A stretch of DNA of 64,000 nucleotides from assembly GCA_032622095.1 (NCBI GenBank), contig CP136061.1, positions 231,568,944 to 231,632,943 of the forward strand. Direction: 5' to 3'. The notes beneath the pieces are model-generated. The model saw nothing but the letters and a program-made list of their open reading frames with translations. It did no database searches and was not told the origin of the DNA. The position numbers and the translations under genes are program-made. Positions 35,003 through 47,537 of the stretch are shown here, in pieces. Within the stretch, counting starts at the first letter, position 1. Each line of letters starts with the position of its first letter. Origin of the DNA: Siphonodentalium dalli (taxonomy: Eukaryota > Mollusca > Scaphopoda > Gadilida > Siphonodentaliidae).

Positions 35003-37312
35003 TGTGTGTATAATAGGAGGTCAAATTCACATTTAATAGATCATTAAATTACACGTCTAAAGCCATATTTGATATAAGTGTAAATCAATTGCGTTTAAGT
35101 GTAACGCTTTATATCAAATCAATTACGCTTAAAGATACATAATCCGATTCGATGGTCCCCGTATATCATCCAGTTTCAATAACAACGGAATTTCACCAAA
35201 AGACGATACCAATTAGCACTATATCATATTTGCCGAAAAGGTCCTATAATAACGTTCTTCGTATCGGTTTGTACGACGAGCGAGTGTGGTTTGCAACTAC
35301 CATATACATGGTGATAGTTTTAGTGGAATTCCCCAACAAATGTCATCACAAAAATGTAAAAAAAAAAAACATGTTTCCAAGTGTACCGATATTCTGTTAT
35401 ATAACATGTCTATTTGCATAACTAAACCATGCTTACCGATTCGTAAATAAGTATATGTATGTACCCGCATGTCAACAGTGTCACATGTTACATTATCTGG
35501 TGTTGCTGAGTGCTGACGTTACTTTTCGTCGTATACTGTGATAGCGAACTGATATTGCGTGACCTTTCGAATTATTGCTGCGGTAACCGCGCATGCATGT
35601 CCATATGTTTCTGGAAGAAGATCATTTGAATTTTTCCTAGGCCGCCAAATATTCGATGTGGACTCGACTCTAATTATATTGTTTGCACCCGATGCCGACG
35701 AAATGGTAATTTAAGGCGTTAAATAAGATTATCTATCTGTATAAGGATAATTCAGAACTTTATCCTCTCTCAAAACTAAATTATCTCCATTGGAGCTCAT
35801 TGAAATGAGTAAAACAAAAAACCTTTGCCATCTCAGCCATTGAGTCTTAGTCTAAATTCATTTAAACACATGGCCACATATATAATAATTTAAAATTAAA
35901 TGATTATGCCATGCATGAATAGTGGATTACACTTTAGTGAGCTAATATACGAATAAACGTAATCATATATTTCGTATTAAATAATGATACATTTAATTAT
36001 ACACTTTTAAAATGTAAACGCACGCAATTTATTTACTTTTTGAAAGCGCAATTAGCAGATCTGGATATATTATGTATACAGAGTTCAAAAGCATTTTTTT
36101 TATTTGATCCTCACCCATATCATGTCTTATATATTTCACCTCATGGTATGGCTCATTTTGTTGTAGATTATGTGCTTTAAGGTCACCGCGGCGAATAGAA
36201 CATAATCTGGGGTCATTATGCTTATTTTGATGGTATACATCGTGAACAGACTTATTGGGCGCCGCATGCAGGATGGAAAAACTCGATGTTTGTTATTATA
36301 CAATTACATACATGTATATAAACCCATCGGAGAAACGGTCTTAAGTCTATATGGCTAAAAACACTATATATTGTCGGACATAATGTCAAATTCAATCTCT
36401 CTATCAGAATCGTGTATCTGATCGCAAGAACCCGTGTGCTGTCGACGACGACGCTAGGGAAGCTTGGGTCCAATTAGGTCGAGGAATCGTGACCGATTTG
36501 ACGCACGGGAGAGATTCATCGGGCGATAATTTGAACTACTTCCAAGACTCGGACCACCCTAATACCGTATATATCCGCACATAATATTTTATTGTGTTTG
36601 ATTCTGTGATATTACCACTGCAGGGGATCAACAATTTATTTCGAAAAACATCTAACATGATTTCCATTCTTAAGTACTCTAACACGGTTGATTTTAATGG
36701 TGATTTTTGAAGAAAACTACTGGAATTTCGATAAGATGCTAGCTAATTATTAGTGGGATCTTCTTATTTGACCGTGACTCTTTCAATTCCTTGTGGAATC
36801 AGTTTCCAGCAAGTCCAAAAACGTTCATTTGGTACCTGGTGAAGATTGACGCAATTAGTGTGTTCAACCGACGCATTGATCAGTAAATAATTTGTGAAAA
36901 AAAAATCTAACTTCCAACTTCAGGCCATATTGTGAGTGAAAATAAAACTATTAAGGAAGAAAATCGAGTCAACAATGACCTAATAGCCTATGACTTTTCG
37001 GACCCACGATTGAGAAAAGGGCCAACTGCTGGTGGTGACTTTTCATTATTTAAAAATCTAAATTGGATCACAATTACGGGCTATATATGATCAGGATTGG
37101 AACCAGTTTTGCCATCGCTAGACGGCTTATAAACGTTTACCCTAATTAATGCGCCATGAATGCACCTTTCCAACTGAGCCACCGGATGCTCCTTAAAATT
37201 GGATAAAACATTTGAGATGGGTTCTCAGTTTGACCTGTATATTTATATACACTCCCCGGTGGCATTGTTGTGGCCACAAACAACGCCGTTTTATTTGACA
37301 AAAATGTCAAGT
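35003..37312. other. Intergenic, no gene recognised
   Basis: A short inverted repeat near 35035-35135 around ATTTGATATAAG...CTTTATATCAAAT. The remainder is AT-rich. A frame at 35152-35421 (89 codons) has no family signature and is not called. Confidence 0.5.
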
Positions 37313-37763
37313 TTAAAGGTACTCAATCCGATTAAACACCCCTAAATTACTATCTTTTTGGCTTCGGGGGTAAAAAATATTTGATTTGTAATTTCGAGTC
37401 GAGGAACCTACCCATCAACGCTCAGAGTGATCAGATATCGATTTTTGAAGTTTGTTATTTCAATTGTTTGTGGCCCAGAAACACGCCGTCATACGTATGG
37501 TGTCAAAATTGCGGATAACTCTAAAAAGAAGTGGTAATGCGGCCAAATTTCGTGAATACTCAAGTGATTATACGGCGATATTTCGTTGAACAAAATGTTG
37601 ATAAATAACAAGTTTTGTGAAATTTGATACCATAGTTCACAGTGGTTAGCATTATATTGTTGCAATAAATCGATTCTGATAACTAAAGCGTAATTTGAAG
37701 AAATGTTGTTGTTGTTGTATCTTGATGGTATGGGGACCGTCTGATAAGATTGAGTACCTTTAA
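37313..37763 (+). mobile_element. Element J, intact copy J2
   Basis: 451 bp, TTAA at both ends, termini AGGTACTCAATC and GATTGAGTACCT. It serves as the unoccupied reference for the insertion in J1. Confidence 0.85.
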
Positions 37764-38641
37764 TCAAAGTTGGGATGTATTTTTGGTGTTTCCGTGTCTA
37801 AATTAATTACCACGACAGTTGGACGTTCAAGTACATTTTGGTTGAACTACTATGGCCAATCAGTAACTAATATATAAGATCAAATCTATTTATCTGGTAA
37901 GTTAGATGGTCAACGTACCAATAACATAACTGACCTAAATTCCTGACGACTAAGGTGTGGTTTTTAGTGGCCAGCGTTGTTGTTGCTGCTGCGGCTGCTG
38001 TTGTTTCTCCGTTGACTTCATAGAACTGTGTATACAGGTGACAAGTTGCTGAACAGTTTCTGGCATAAAGAGTGTTAGTAATCAGCAGCATGTAGAATAA
38101 GAGTAAGAATGAAGATACAGGGAATCAGCCCTTATTAAATTATCAGTTTGCATCGGATTGCTAGTTTGATGCACAATAAGAGATAATAGTATAGTTTAGG
38201 CTGTTATTTTGAGAGGATAACTGTATGGTAGATCATTGATGGATTTGACAACTGTCCATGATTATTATACATTAAATGTCATATTAAAGATTATTGTGAA
38301 TTGATTCTATAGGCACTATCCATACCCATATTTATCGTGTTGGCCTACTATATTGACCAATGGAAATATAAATCTACTAGCTGGAGATGAAGGGATATTA
38401 TGTTTACCTTGATTGACAGCGACCCTATATTGAAAGCCCCAGGGGGAATGGGGATTCATATGGGGTCGATAGATGCCATTTTTCTTTTCTTGGAACTCTG
38501 CCGCCTCAGGCATAATGCACAGTATATTTTGGCGCAAAGAAAATAGATATCTGTCGAAAATCTTTTCTACGACTTTAAAAACATAGTACATGCATGTACC
38601 GTGTACCAATAGCTGCATATCACATATATATTTTGAAGACC

Positions 38642-38676
38642 TCTGTCTGTCTGTCTGTTTGTCTGTTTGTCTGTCA
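38642..38676 (+). repeat. CTGT microsatellite
   Basis: CTGT/TTGT tetranucleotide run, directly upstream of the 122-bp tandem repeat. Confidence 0.85.
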
Positions 38677-38689
38677 TTTATACAAATCA

Positions 38690-39003
38690 ACGATTCTCGA
38701 CCGATCGGGACGAAACTTGGTACGTGTGTGTGGTTTGACCAGGCGGTCGACGTTGTCGTATTTGGCGAGCCCGTGTGGCGCCCGCTTCGCGCATGCGCAG
38801 ACGAGATCTCGGAAACGGGTGGAGCTATCGACTTGAAATTTGGTATGTGAATGTATCTTGCCCCGGATACGAATTTTATCGGGTCGCCGAGCCCGTGCGA
38901 CGCCAGCTTCGCGCATGCGCAGACCAGATCTCGGAAACTGGTGGAGCTATCGACTTGAAATTTGGTTTTTGAATAGCCCGGACAACGTCGGGCTCATCGG
39001 CTA
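38690..39003 (+). repeat. 122-bp tandem repeat, about 2.5 units
   Basis: GAGCCCGTG...GCGCATGCGCAGA..AGATCTCGGAAAC, then GTGGAGCTATCGACTTGAAA, recurs at 38767 and 38889. It ends with GCCCGGACAACGTCGGGCTC and CGGCTAGT, a terminal word seen in widespread animal tandem repeats. Confidence 0.8.
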
Positions 39004-39579
39004 GTATGATATATTTGACGAATTTTAAAGACGTGTACATATATTAACTATCAAACTCAATTTGTTACCAAACTTCTGGTGATGAACCATTGACTGAGTG
39101 CGTTGACGTTCTATGTCAATAGCGCGTCACTGTGTTGTTCCATAGGTGGCATTCATGTTTAGCTTACCAGAATCTAACAAATTCGGACCGGTAATTCAAT
39201 TTCTCACACGGAGAGCACGATAAAAGCGTTACAGGACACTTATACAGTTGCCGGCTAGTACGGGTTCAGCGAGATTAATATCGGGATCGGCTAGTTCCTC
39301 GCCCGATATTATTCTCACTTCGTCTCACATGACATCGTATCCGGCAACTAATTGCCTTGTGACTTAGAATATGCACCATGTATGCCCACACCCATTCACA
39401 TTGTATGCTACAATACTATAGAAATACTATGGAAGTTCTAATACATATGGGCATGTGCATACATAAACGAAGTAAGTTGCCTACTAAAATATTAGTATAC
39501 ATATTGAGTGGTTTTGGAAATATAATAAAAAAAACTTAAATTTTGTCCCACCGCGACATTGTCCACACGCGATCCAAAA

Positions 39580-39958
39580 TTAACCCTTTACCCAACAAAC
39601 CGGCCAAAACCGGCCAAATAAAGCTTCAACAGCCTAATATATCTTGGGTCTGTCTCAATAAAACCATACAAATATGGATATCATTGGAACCGGCTCATTG
39701 ACCACATTGTGATGGTTATAGTTATGCCCTGTGCCAATGCATTCTCTTATATATGCGAGTCGACCATAGGTCGCCTCGCATATATAAGAGAATGCATTGG
39801 CCTAAAAAAAACATTTTTTCTTACATTCTTTAACAATTTTATAATTTTTAATGTGTTAAGCCAATGCATTCTCTTATATATGCGAGGCGACCTATGGTCG
39901 ACTCGCATATATAAGAGAATGCATTGGCACAGGGCCCTTCTGTTGGGTAAAGGGTTAA
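39580..39958 (+). mobile_element. Family A element, copy A5
   Basis: TTAA at 39580-39583 and 39955-39958. The central A/T spacer is shorter than in other copies. It lies in the intergenic region between GNAI and TBC1D22. Confidence 0.87.
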
Positions 39959-40256
39959 CGCAATGCAAATTTACGTTGACTTTTGAAAGTGGCAGAGTAT
40001 TTTGCTAAATATAATTTTCAGGTCCGGCCACACCAAGAGATAATATTTTGGTAGCCTACAAATATAGACATCGTGGGCAATTTCATTTTTCAAGATTTAG
40101 AACTCCTAATTTCTTCATGTGCCGAGCTTCACAAAACAACGGCTACTATAGGACCTATCAGTAGGTGTACTGCTACTTACAAGTGTTTTAAATGTCAATA
40201 ACATGTTTCCATAACGAAAGAAATATGTATCGTTTCCTGATGTTTTCAACATGGAT

Positions 40257-40290
40257 GCCATTTTGGATGCAATCATCAATTTATCTTGGA
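40257..40290 (+). repeat. 34-bp direct repeat outside element L, left
   Basis: GCCATTTTGGATGC...CATCAATTTATCTTGGA matches 43057-43090 with two mismatches. Confidence 0.85.
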
Positions 40291-41416
40291 TCCATCATAT
40301 CAATCGCAAAAAAAACGGATTAGTGTTCTTGGCAAATAATTATAGGATTAGTGTTCTAGGCAAAAATAATTATAGGCTGATTGGCCATCATATAATAAAT
40401 CTCTAAAGCCGGGCGCACACGTCGGAACATTGTTGTACAACATTGTTGTATGGGTCATACAACATTGTTGTAAGCGTCCGCACACGCTACAACAAAATGA
40501 CACAACAAATGTTATACAAACAATGTTGTGACTAGCCGCACACGGCGAATATTTGTTGTACAACAAGTCACGTGATAAAACGTCATCAAGTCACGTGTTT
40601 GCTGCATACTAATTTCAGCTCTGGGTTTTTCCCCCCAAGTTGATAGATGCGGAAAGCATGCACCAGGCTCGATTTTGCCACGAATCTCCACCCTGGGCCT
40701 GGCTAACGCACGTTATATATATACACTGAACGGATTTGGACCAATTTAGTACTTTTTCATAGAATAGGTTATATGGAGTTATCATTATTAAACCTCCAGG
40801 CCATATATAATTTGGTTATTTTGTACCTCTTGTGTTATTGGGGAGGGGATATCAGGAGTTATTATTATACCTCCTTTATTAAACTATATGGAGTGGCGGG
40901 TGAGGGCATAATATACGCCAAACATGGACCTTGTTTTTTGTTTAATTTGGACAGAGTTACTCTTACAAGTGTTTATAAATAAATCTCATGTCCATTCATT
41001 ATTAATGGGAATTTTGGAAGGCCGGGAGCGTGTAAGTCATGGACCTTGATTTCGAACCTTTGTTCATATTAACTTTTTTTTTAAATCGGCGCAGGCTTTG
41101 ACCAATGATACATGTTATTAGGTTCAAAATATGATGTGATTGTATTTACCAGCTGCTTGAGCGATAGCCAACTTCTGTGTTGAATATATTGTTATTTTCA
41201 CTTCTATGTCTTGGTGAATTAACTTCCTATCCAAGGGAATGACACACCCACATCTTGAAAAATGTACAGGTCTGGGTGAATCAACAATAAGCGGGATCAC
41301 TGAGTTGTGGCGATATTGGATTCATCCAGCTCTGATCCATGGTTTTAGAGATTCACCCAACTCCGGTTGTGTGGCTCTATAGGGCTCAGGTCAACGTTCT
41401 CGAGCAGCATATTTCC

Positions 41417-41453
41417 ATATGTGGAAGTCATGAATAATTCATGACTTCCACAC
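41417..41453. other. Near-perfect hairpin
   Basis: TGTGGAAGTCATGAAT mirrored as ATTCATGACTTCCACA with almost no loop, inside element L. Confidence 0.7.
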
Positions 41454-42123
41454 AGAGAATACCACTACAGAACCCCCAACCCATAGTTCCAAAACCATGG
41501 AACCGGGCATGGTAGGTCCAATATGGACATGACTCGCATGAGTCAGAGACAGCCAGATAGCCTGGGCATATTGATCGACAATAGCCCGATCGGGCAATAA
41601 TCGACTGATTGATTTTCCACAGCCATAACGGTTGCATAACAAATGTTTCGCTCTCTAAAATATTTGTTAATGTTATTTGAACTTATTTCTCAATTGGTAT
41701 AACTTAACTATAAATTTTCACGGTAAACATCCATCAATTCTACGTGTAAATAGGAACCGGCAAATAATTTATAGTCAAGTTTGGCTATTATTATAGATAA
41801 ATCGGTGCCGGTGGTTCAAATTCAATCAATTTTCAGACCTGTACAAGCTGTAGACAGTGTAGTTTGTACAAATTACTATTGGCAAGACATGGGAAGTGTA
41901 ACACCATTGGATAGAAAATGTATTCACCAAGACCTATATTATGCAGTAGTCAGTGCAGTAGGCCCTACTGGAGAACTGAACTGAAGTCTGGACCTGTGAG
42001 TGTGAACACAGAACAGGAGAATCATTCTCACTCTCAGAAATTACAGAATTCCATGTGCTGGTGAATAAAATAAAATCACATTTCGAACCCAGGAACCACT
42101 CCGCTCGGTCAAACGGGTCCTAC

Positions 42124-42200
42124 TATACGCAGCAAGTCCCTGGATATGCAGCAAGTCCCCGGTAAACGCAGCAAGTCCCTGGTAAATGCAGCAAGTCCCT
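42124..42200 (+). repeat. 20-bp tandem repeat, four units
   Basis: Unit ACGCAGCAAGTCCCTGGTAA with one or two substitutions per copy. Confidence 0.88.
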
Positions 42201-43056
42201 CACACCTAGGGTGGATTAGTGGAGTTGTTGATGAGTTTAAACAGTGTTTTATTATCCATTTGATTTATGATCTGTGGCAGTTGATTAGAATTGATTGGAA
42301 ATATTTATCCCTTTATAATTATTTAAGATGTGTATTTGTAGATTTTTATATATAAAATAAAATAGTTTTTCTAAGTTTTATTAAGTTGCTATTTCTTTTA
42401 TTCTACTTACTTCTAGTTACTATTTAATATAATTTAATTAATATGATTTATATTTTTTTTTAATATTCCTGTTTTCACTGCGTAAATCACTGAACAGGTG
42501 TTTGTTTTTGGAGGACAAGGGAACTTTCTGGGAGTTTCTCCTTTGAAGCTCATTTGAAGATTTGTTTGTTTTCCATGTTAATAATTAGCGTTTATTTGTT
42601 AGCCTATTCTTGCTATGATTTTAATAAAGAGCGTTTATTTCACTGATGTGAGAAAATATAATATGAAAGCATCAACCATGTTAATAATTAGCGTTTATTT
42701 GTTATTTTTCCAGACTGCGTTTCTCAATGTCTGCGACTATTTTGTATGAAAGCTTGCTTCAGTTTTCAATGTTAGTTCAAAATATCGACTGCAATAAATT
42801 TCGAGGTGGGAGCCGCCATGTTTCTCTTCACCTTGAGATTTTACGCTGTACGTCATAGACTAAAAATAGAACGCTGTCCATCCATTGGCTACAACAAGCA
42901 ACAAAATCAAAATAATTTGATCTCTCACAACATTGTTGCACAACAAATTTCTGTTCCGTACAACAAAAAAACAGACCACCGCACACGCTACAACAATGTT
43001 GTACAACATTGTTGTACAACATTGTTGCGACGTGTGCGGTGGGCTTAACATTGGAA

Positions 43057-43090
43057 GCCATCTTGGATGCCATCATCAATTTATCTTGGA
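43057..43090 (+). repeat. 34-bp direct repeat outside element L, right
   Basis: Mate of 40257-40290, 12 bp beyond the right end of L. Confidence 0.85.
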
Positions 43091-43455
43091 TGCCATCACC
43101 AATAAGTCAAATCAACAACTTGACAACAAGATGGTAAAGTATAATTATTTCGTTTCCGTCATAAATTTAAAAAAAAAACATTGCCATTGCTACTATTACT
43201 AGTATTAGCTCTAATGTAAGCATCATGTCCACGGCAATTTGTTCAACAAATTCAGATTCAGTCCATATTCTTGAACGAGTGTGTGATAATTTACGGTAAA
43301 TTGGAGTTCAAGGTTATTTGTCAAAAACAGGTGCGCATTGATGGTTCTCGCCATGTTGACAACAAATCATAGCGGAAGCGGGTGGAACTTTCATTTCTAA
43401 CTCGAATGAAGAGCCGATTTCACCTAAGATCGCTCATGGAAATGCGAGCTTTGTT

Positions 43456-43544
43456 ATGTCTGTGACCGAGGCCTCTCCACCAAAAGAGTTACCGTCGAAA
43501 CACAGAGGGTGGAAAAACAGCATCACGAATTCCGTGCCTGGAAG
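43456..43544 (+). CDS. TBC1D22: TBC1D22-type Rab GAP, coding exon 1
   Basis: Probable first coding exon of a TBC1D22A/B-like protein. It encodes 29 residues beginning MSVTEASPPKELPSK and ending WKNSITNSVPG, then splices after AG at a GTTGTA donor. With the first base of exon 2 this makes Ser, giving VPGS-IRPVYGAQHPP. The vertebrate proteins have a short N-terminus with FWK(R/K)S...K(L/V)PGSI in the same place, so WKNS and VPGS are the recognisable parts. The usual Phe before Trp is Gly here. The start is the only in-frame Met. The phase match to exon 2 (2 nt carried over) supports the call. The donor is somewhat weak. Confidence 0.85.
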
Positions 43545-43768
43545 GTTGTAAAATTTAGGAATTTGTTGTAATCTGCCTAATTTAATTTAAATTAAACCTA
43601 CGAGGCTACGTGGAGTCGGTAGCCGAGAGGTAGCGTATTGGTCTCTCGTGTTAGCGCCGTAGCGGGCCGGTGATCGCAACATCATGAACATGGTCAGGGT
43701 ATTTTGACAAAAATCAGAACTCTATCATCTATGTAGTATGTCAGATCTATACCTAGTTTGTCAGGTTG

Positions 43769-44562
43769 ATCATGCCATGAATCTCTACTAATACTAACGC
43801 CCATACTGCCGTAGAGATCATACTCCATCAGTTCAAAACCCGGGAACTTTTTAAAAGTTTTGACAGGGAACCGTATAAAGTCGAAAAAATAACGCAGGGA
43901 ATGTACTTCTTTGTTCATACCTGTTGCTTAATGATTTATTCATCGGTACGTGAAGTTCCCAGCTCGAGATTACATTTAAATTTACGTGACTTTTGAGACC
44001 CGATTCCGCGATATATATTTATTTTATTCCCTGTCGCCAAATTCAGGCCGCACGCGGAAGCAATTCTGTGTCAAGCTCCCCCTGCGTAACACACACTCAC
44101 ACAATCCAATGCGACGGCAGTCTCTGTTATCGGGGACACCACGGGCCGTAGTATACAAGTTTCTTCACAACGGAGACAGATACAAACGATTTATGCACGA
44201 AACAATGTTTTATTCCAAATCAATGGCAATATAAAGCAGATATTATAGTGTGTATAAATCCAGTGTGAGTGTTACGCAGGGGGAGCTTGACCAGCTTGCA
44301 ACCAGTTCGGTGGCTGGAAATTATAAAATAGTTATAGTTTCGGTCATCGACCAATCAGAATTGCGGCCGCTTACGGCCTGAATTTGGCGACAGGGAATAA
44401 AATAAATATTTATCGCGGAATCGGGTCTCAAAAGTCACGTAAATAATGTACTTTTCGACTTTATACGGTTCCCTGTCAAAACTTAAAAAAAGTTCCCGGG
44501 TTTTGAACTGACGGAGTATGATCTCTACGGGTGTTAGCATTAGTAGAGATTCATGGCATGAT
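43769..44562. mobile_element. Foldback K in TBC1D22 intron 1
   Basis: About 800 bp with long inverted arms starting ATCATGCCATGAATCTCTAC. CTAGTTTGTCAGG occurs just outside both ends (43753-43765, 44563-44575), a likely target duplication. The loop holds GGGGGAGCTTGA/TCAAGCTCCCCC stems. Confidence 0.75.
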
Positions 44563-45445
44563 CTAGTTTGTCAGGATGAAAAGACTTATTTGACATTTTG
44601 AGATAACTGAATAAAGATCCGAATCATCGGCGAATGCCAAATGCCGACTTCCCTCCATTCCAACATTTGCCCAGGTATGTTGTCGGGTGCGGACATTAAT
44701 AGCTGACCTGTGTACATGCCTCTGTGTGTGCACATTAAAGAACGCTACCGGTTTCACACAGGGTTATAAGGTTACTTGGTCGTGGTAGCGCCTGGACCAG
44801 TGTGTTGAGTATAAGTTATAACCAGAATTGGTTCCTGCATTGAAATATATATACAGACAGATGACAGAATTTTATTTTAGGCCGAGGTTATTCTGCCAAA
44901 AGTATATATGGCATAATAGCTAACAAGGCTATTCTGCTGTATACGGCATAATACTAATAGCTCTAAGATCTAACCCCGCATATAGCTATTCTGTACAGTA
45001 GAATAGCCATAACCCGAGATAGAGCCCGAAACCGCCATCGCACGCCGCCAGCCATATTGGCCACAAGCCGCCGCCAGCCATATTATCTCTAACGCTAGCC
45101 ACATTTAAAAATCCCCGCTGCCGGAATTGTAAAATGGCTAAGCCGTGTGCATGGGCTTATATGTCAAGCACAACTGTACTGTGAATCGCAAAGAACTAAA
45201 CCGCATTGCCTAATATTGGCATACTCGCATGGGCACGGCATGGTTGTTATATTAATATCAGAACACCGGGCTCCTTAATGTGGAATAGACTATCCCAATG
45301 CATGCTTTCATATAACTGAATGGGCGCATCCATTCGGTATTGAAAGGGTTAAAATATAAATTGTTTATATCGACAACACCCAGTCTCAGACATCGCTGGC
45401 ATTTGTCAATATATACACATAAGAATAGAAAATAGTTGGTCTTCT

Positions 45446-46236
45446 TTAGTTCTTTGATTGGCCGTTCTTGTAAATTGTGTTGACATCATTCAGAAATTCT
45501 GTTGTTTTGATGGTACCGTCTTTGTAGGACTTCCATAGCGCCTCAAGGTCTCTGTCTATTTTAGCAAATTTCATCTTGATGTCAGTCTCGAGGTCCCTCG
45601 CTGCCACCGCTTCTTCGATGTGTGCGTCGAGTTATGTTGAAGCTGATAAGTATAGATCGTCATTGTCGGCTGTCGTTGTCTTGTTGGCTGTCTGTTGAAA
45701 GTTGTCGGTTGATGTTTCATTCACAGTTTGCTGAACGATGGTCGGTAGAGTTTCTTCCACAGTCTGTCTAAGTATAGTTTCTACGCTGTCGTCAGTGGGT
45801 GTCAATGCAAAAGTCGAAGTGTCGTTGACAACATCCATTGGAGTTTCGTGACTGCAACAAAAGATATTATTTATATATTATAAATAAATAATATATATTA
45901 TAAAAATAAAAACGAGGAACGGATAATGAGGAACGGATAACGAGGAATGGATAACGAATGAAGAAATTGCCTACATATACCTCTCTTCTCGCAGAAATGC
46001 TGACGCAATTGTGTCGGGGCATCTGCTGCATAAAAGTTGATTGAAGACAGCCCCTTCATGACGTCAAAATAACATTTCTGTGTAATGCTGGTGTTACGCA
46101 ATCTGTGCTGCCACTGGCCACATCTGTCGCAAGAAAGGGCGTGTTGGCGTGGTCTGACATTCTTTGTACAATGAACACATGGATAGTCGATGTCAGTGCT
46201 GGTTGGAAATACTCGTAAACTGTATCTTCGGCTCAT
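45446..46236 (-). pseudogene. Decayed PHD-finger protein gene, two exons
   Basis: An antisense, degenerate gene in TBC1D22 intron 1. Exon 1 (46236-45981) starts MSRRYSLRVFPTSTD and carries a PHD-like zinc finger: PCVHC, then SCDRCGQWQH, then a final Cys pair. A GTATAT donor and a TTGTTGCAG acceptor bound a 129-bp intron (45852-45980); exon 2 has a Thr/Gln-rich linker and a basic, helical C-terminus ending at 45446. Three lesions are visible. The Cys after WQHRL is Arg (46096-46098). A one-base loss near 46030 shifts the frame just where the last CxxC should be, and correcting it restores both the Cys pair and the intron phase. A TAA at 45632-45634 sits mid-frame. PHD-like proteins of this kind often accompany invertebrate transposons; I do not recognise the exact family. 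Confidence 0.6.
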
Positions 46237-47268
46237 TGTTAATCAAATTGAAGAACTAATGGGATATGGTGTTGGGGCATACACGCTACCTTTAAATAGA
46301 TGGAAATAATGTTGTGATAGGCATGAACAAGCCTCACTTAAACAAACATGTTGTGATGGCATGAACAAGCCTCACTTAAACAAACAACTCACCAACCGAG
46401 TGATTCTCAACTCGGATCAGTCACCATTTTATCTTGTTCATACAAACATGTCAGAAGCCATTCTGAGTGTAAAAAAGGTAGATACATGTAACTATCTATA
46501 TAGAAACATATATGTACAACTTTATTATCAACTTTCTCACAGACAGATCACAGGTAAGAATATTAAATCAAATCATAAGATCAAGATATATAATATAAAC
46601 TAGAGCAATGATACCCTTTATACACTTTAATCAAAACATTAAATGCTTTATTATAATAATAAAATAACATACAAAAGAAAAATATATATAAACATACAAA
46701 TATCCTACTGATAAAAACTTTTTTAGGTGAGAAGATTCGGTCCAAACCATGGGCTGAATCAGCCCTGCCGAATCAGCTCTGGACCGATCCGACCCATTTA
46801 TTCTTGCACAACGGACAATTCAAACTCTTCGACATCATAGAGTTGAATGTCTATGTTATCAACACACATGTTTGGTATGTTCTGTCTTTATGATAGAATA
46901 GCTTCTAGGATAAGGGTGCTATACCCAACTAGCTAGCCTATTATGTGGTAGGCCTATCTATAGTATAGGAGCGATATACAGTATATAGGCAGATGTGGTT
47001 GGTAAAATATGGTTATCGTATTCTGACAAAATATGTATTCGTTCAAAACAGGGACAATGCCTCCATTTAGTAGAGATGGTATATAATATACAGTCCCGGT
47101 ATGTACATGTAAGCCTATACCCCCACCCCAATAAAACATCTGATCATGTAGCATGGGTATATATAGGGCTAGATAAAAGGATCCCCGATGAAAATCATGC
47201 GAAGATGGTAGTGCCATGTTTGGACATCACGTACGTTGACATCAAGATAGGTGCCAATTTTCGTACGA

Positions 47269-47343
47269 CAGAATAGCCTGAGAGGCTATTCTGTCGTATA
47301 CAGTAGAATAGCCTCACTGGCTATGCTACTGTACTAGTATATG
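47269..47343. other. Two tandem hairpins
   Basis: ACGACAGAATAGCC/GGCTATTCTGTCGT, then CAGTAGAATAGCC/GGCTATGCTACTG. Related words occur at 44925-45012. Confidence 0.7.
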
Positions 47344-47364
47344 GCAGATTAGCCTTTCTGTTTT

Positions 47365-47537
47365 AATTATGGGTAAATTTTCAGGATTTAGTCGGAAATA
47401 TGGCTTGTTGCCATTCATCGGAAAGCTCTCCCGAGAGCTTTCCGATGAATGGCAACAAGCCATATTTCCAACTAAATCCTGAAAAGTTACCCATAATTCT
47501 GCTCTGGTTAAGGAGTCGATTACTTAGGGCATTACTG
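47365..47537. mobile_element. Family B palindrome B11, left end lost
   Basis: Begins inside the left arm and is complete at the right end. In TBC1D22 intron 1. Confidence 0.78.

Larger units (their letters stand above)
40407..43045. mobile_element. Element L, compound ends, TAA duplication
   Basis: The ends AGCCGGGCGCACACGTCG and AGCCCACCGCACACGTCG are inverted and flanked by TAA (40404-40406, 43046-43048). Both ends carry subterminal ACAACATTGTTG palindromes and CGCACACGCTACAAC words. It may be one 2.6-kb non-autonomous element or two short elements; a 3-bp TAA duplication would suit PIF/Harbinger. No transposase was seen inside. Confidence 0.6.

Noticed and set aside
41009-41031. FWKAGS reading with a good GTAAGT donor as a TBC1D22 exon
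   Set aside because: A stop lies a few codons upstream with no Met, and the phase gives no PGS junction.
43613-43685. tRNA-like sequence (GTAGCCGAGAGGTAGCG ... GGTGATCGCAAC)
   Set aside because: Box A and box B resemblance only; I could not pair an acceptor stem or T arm. At most a decayed tRNA-derived SINE head.
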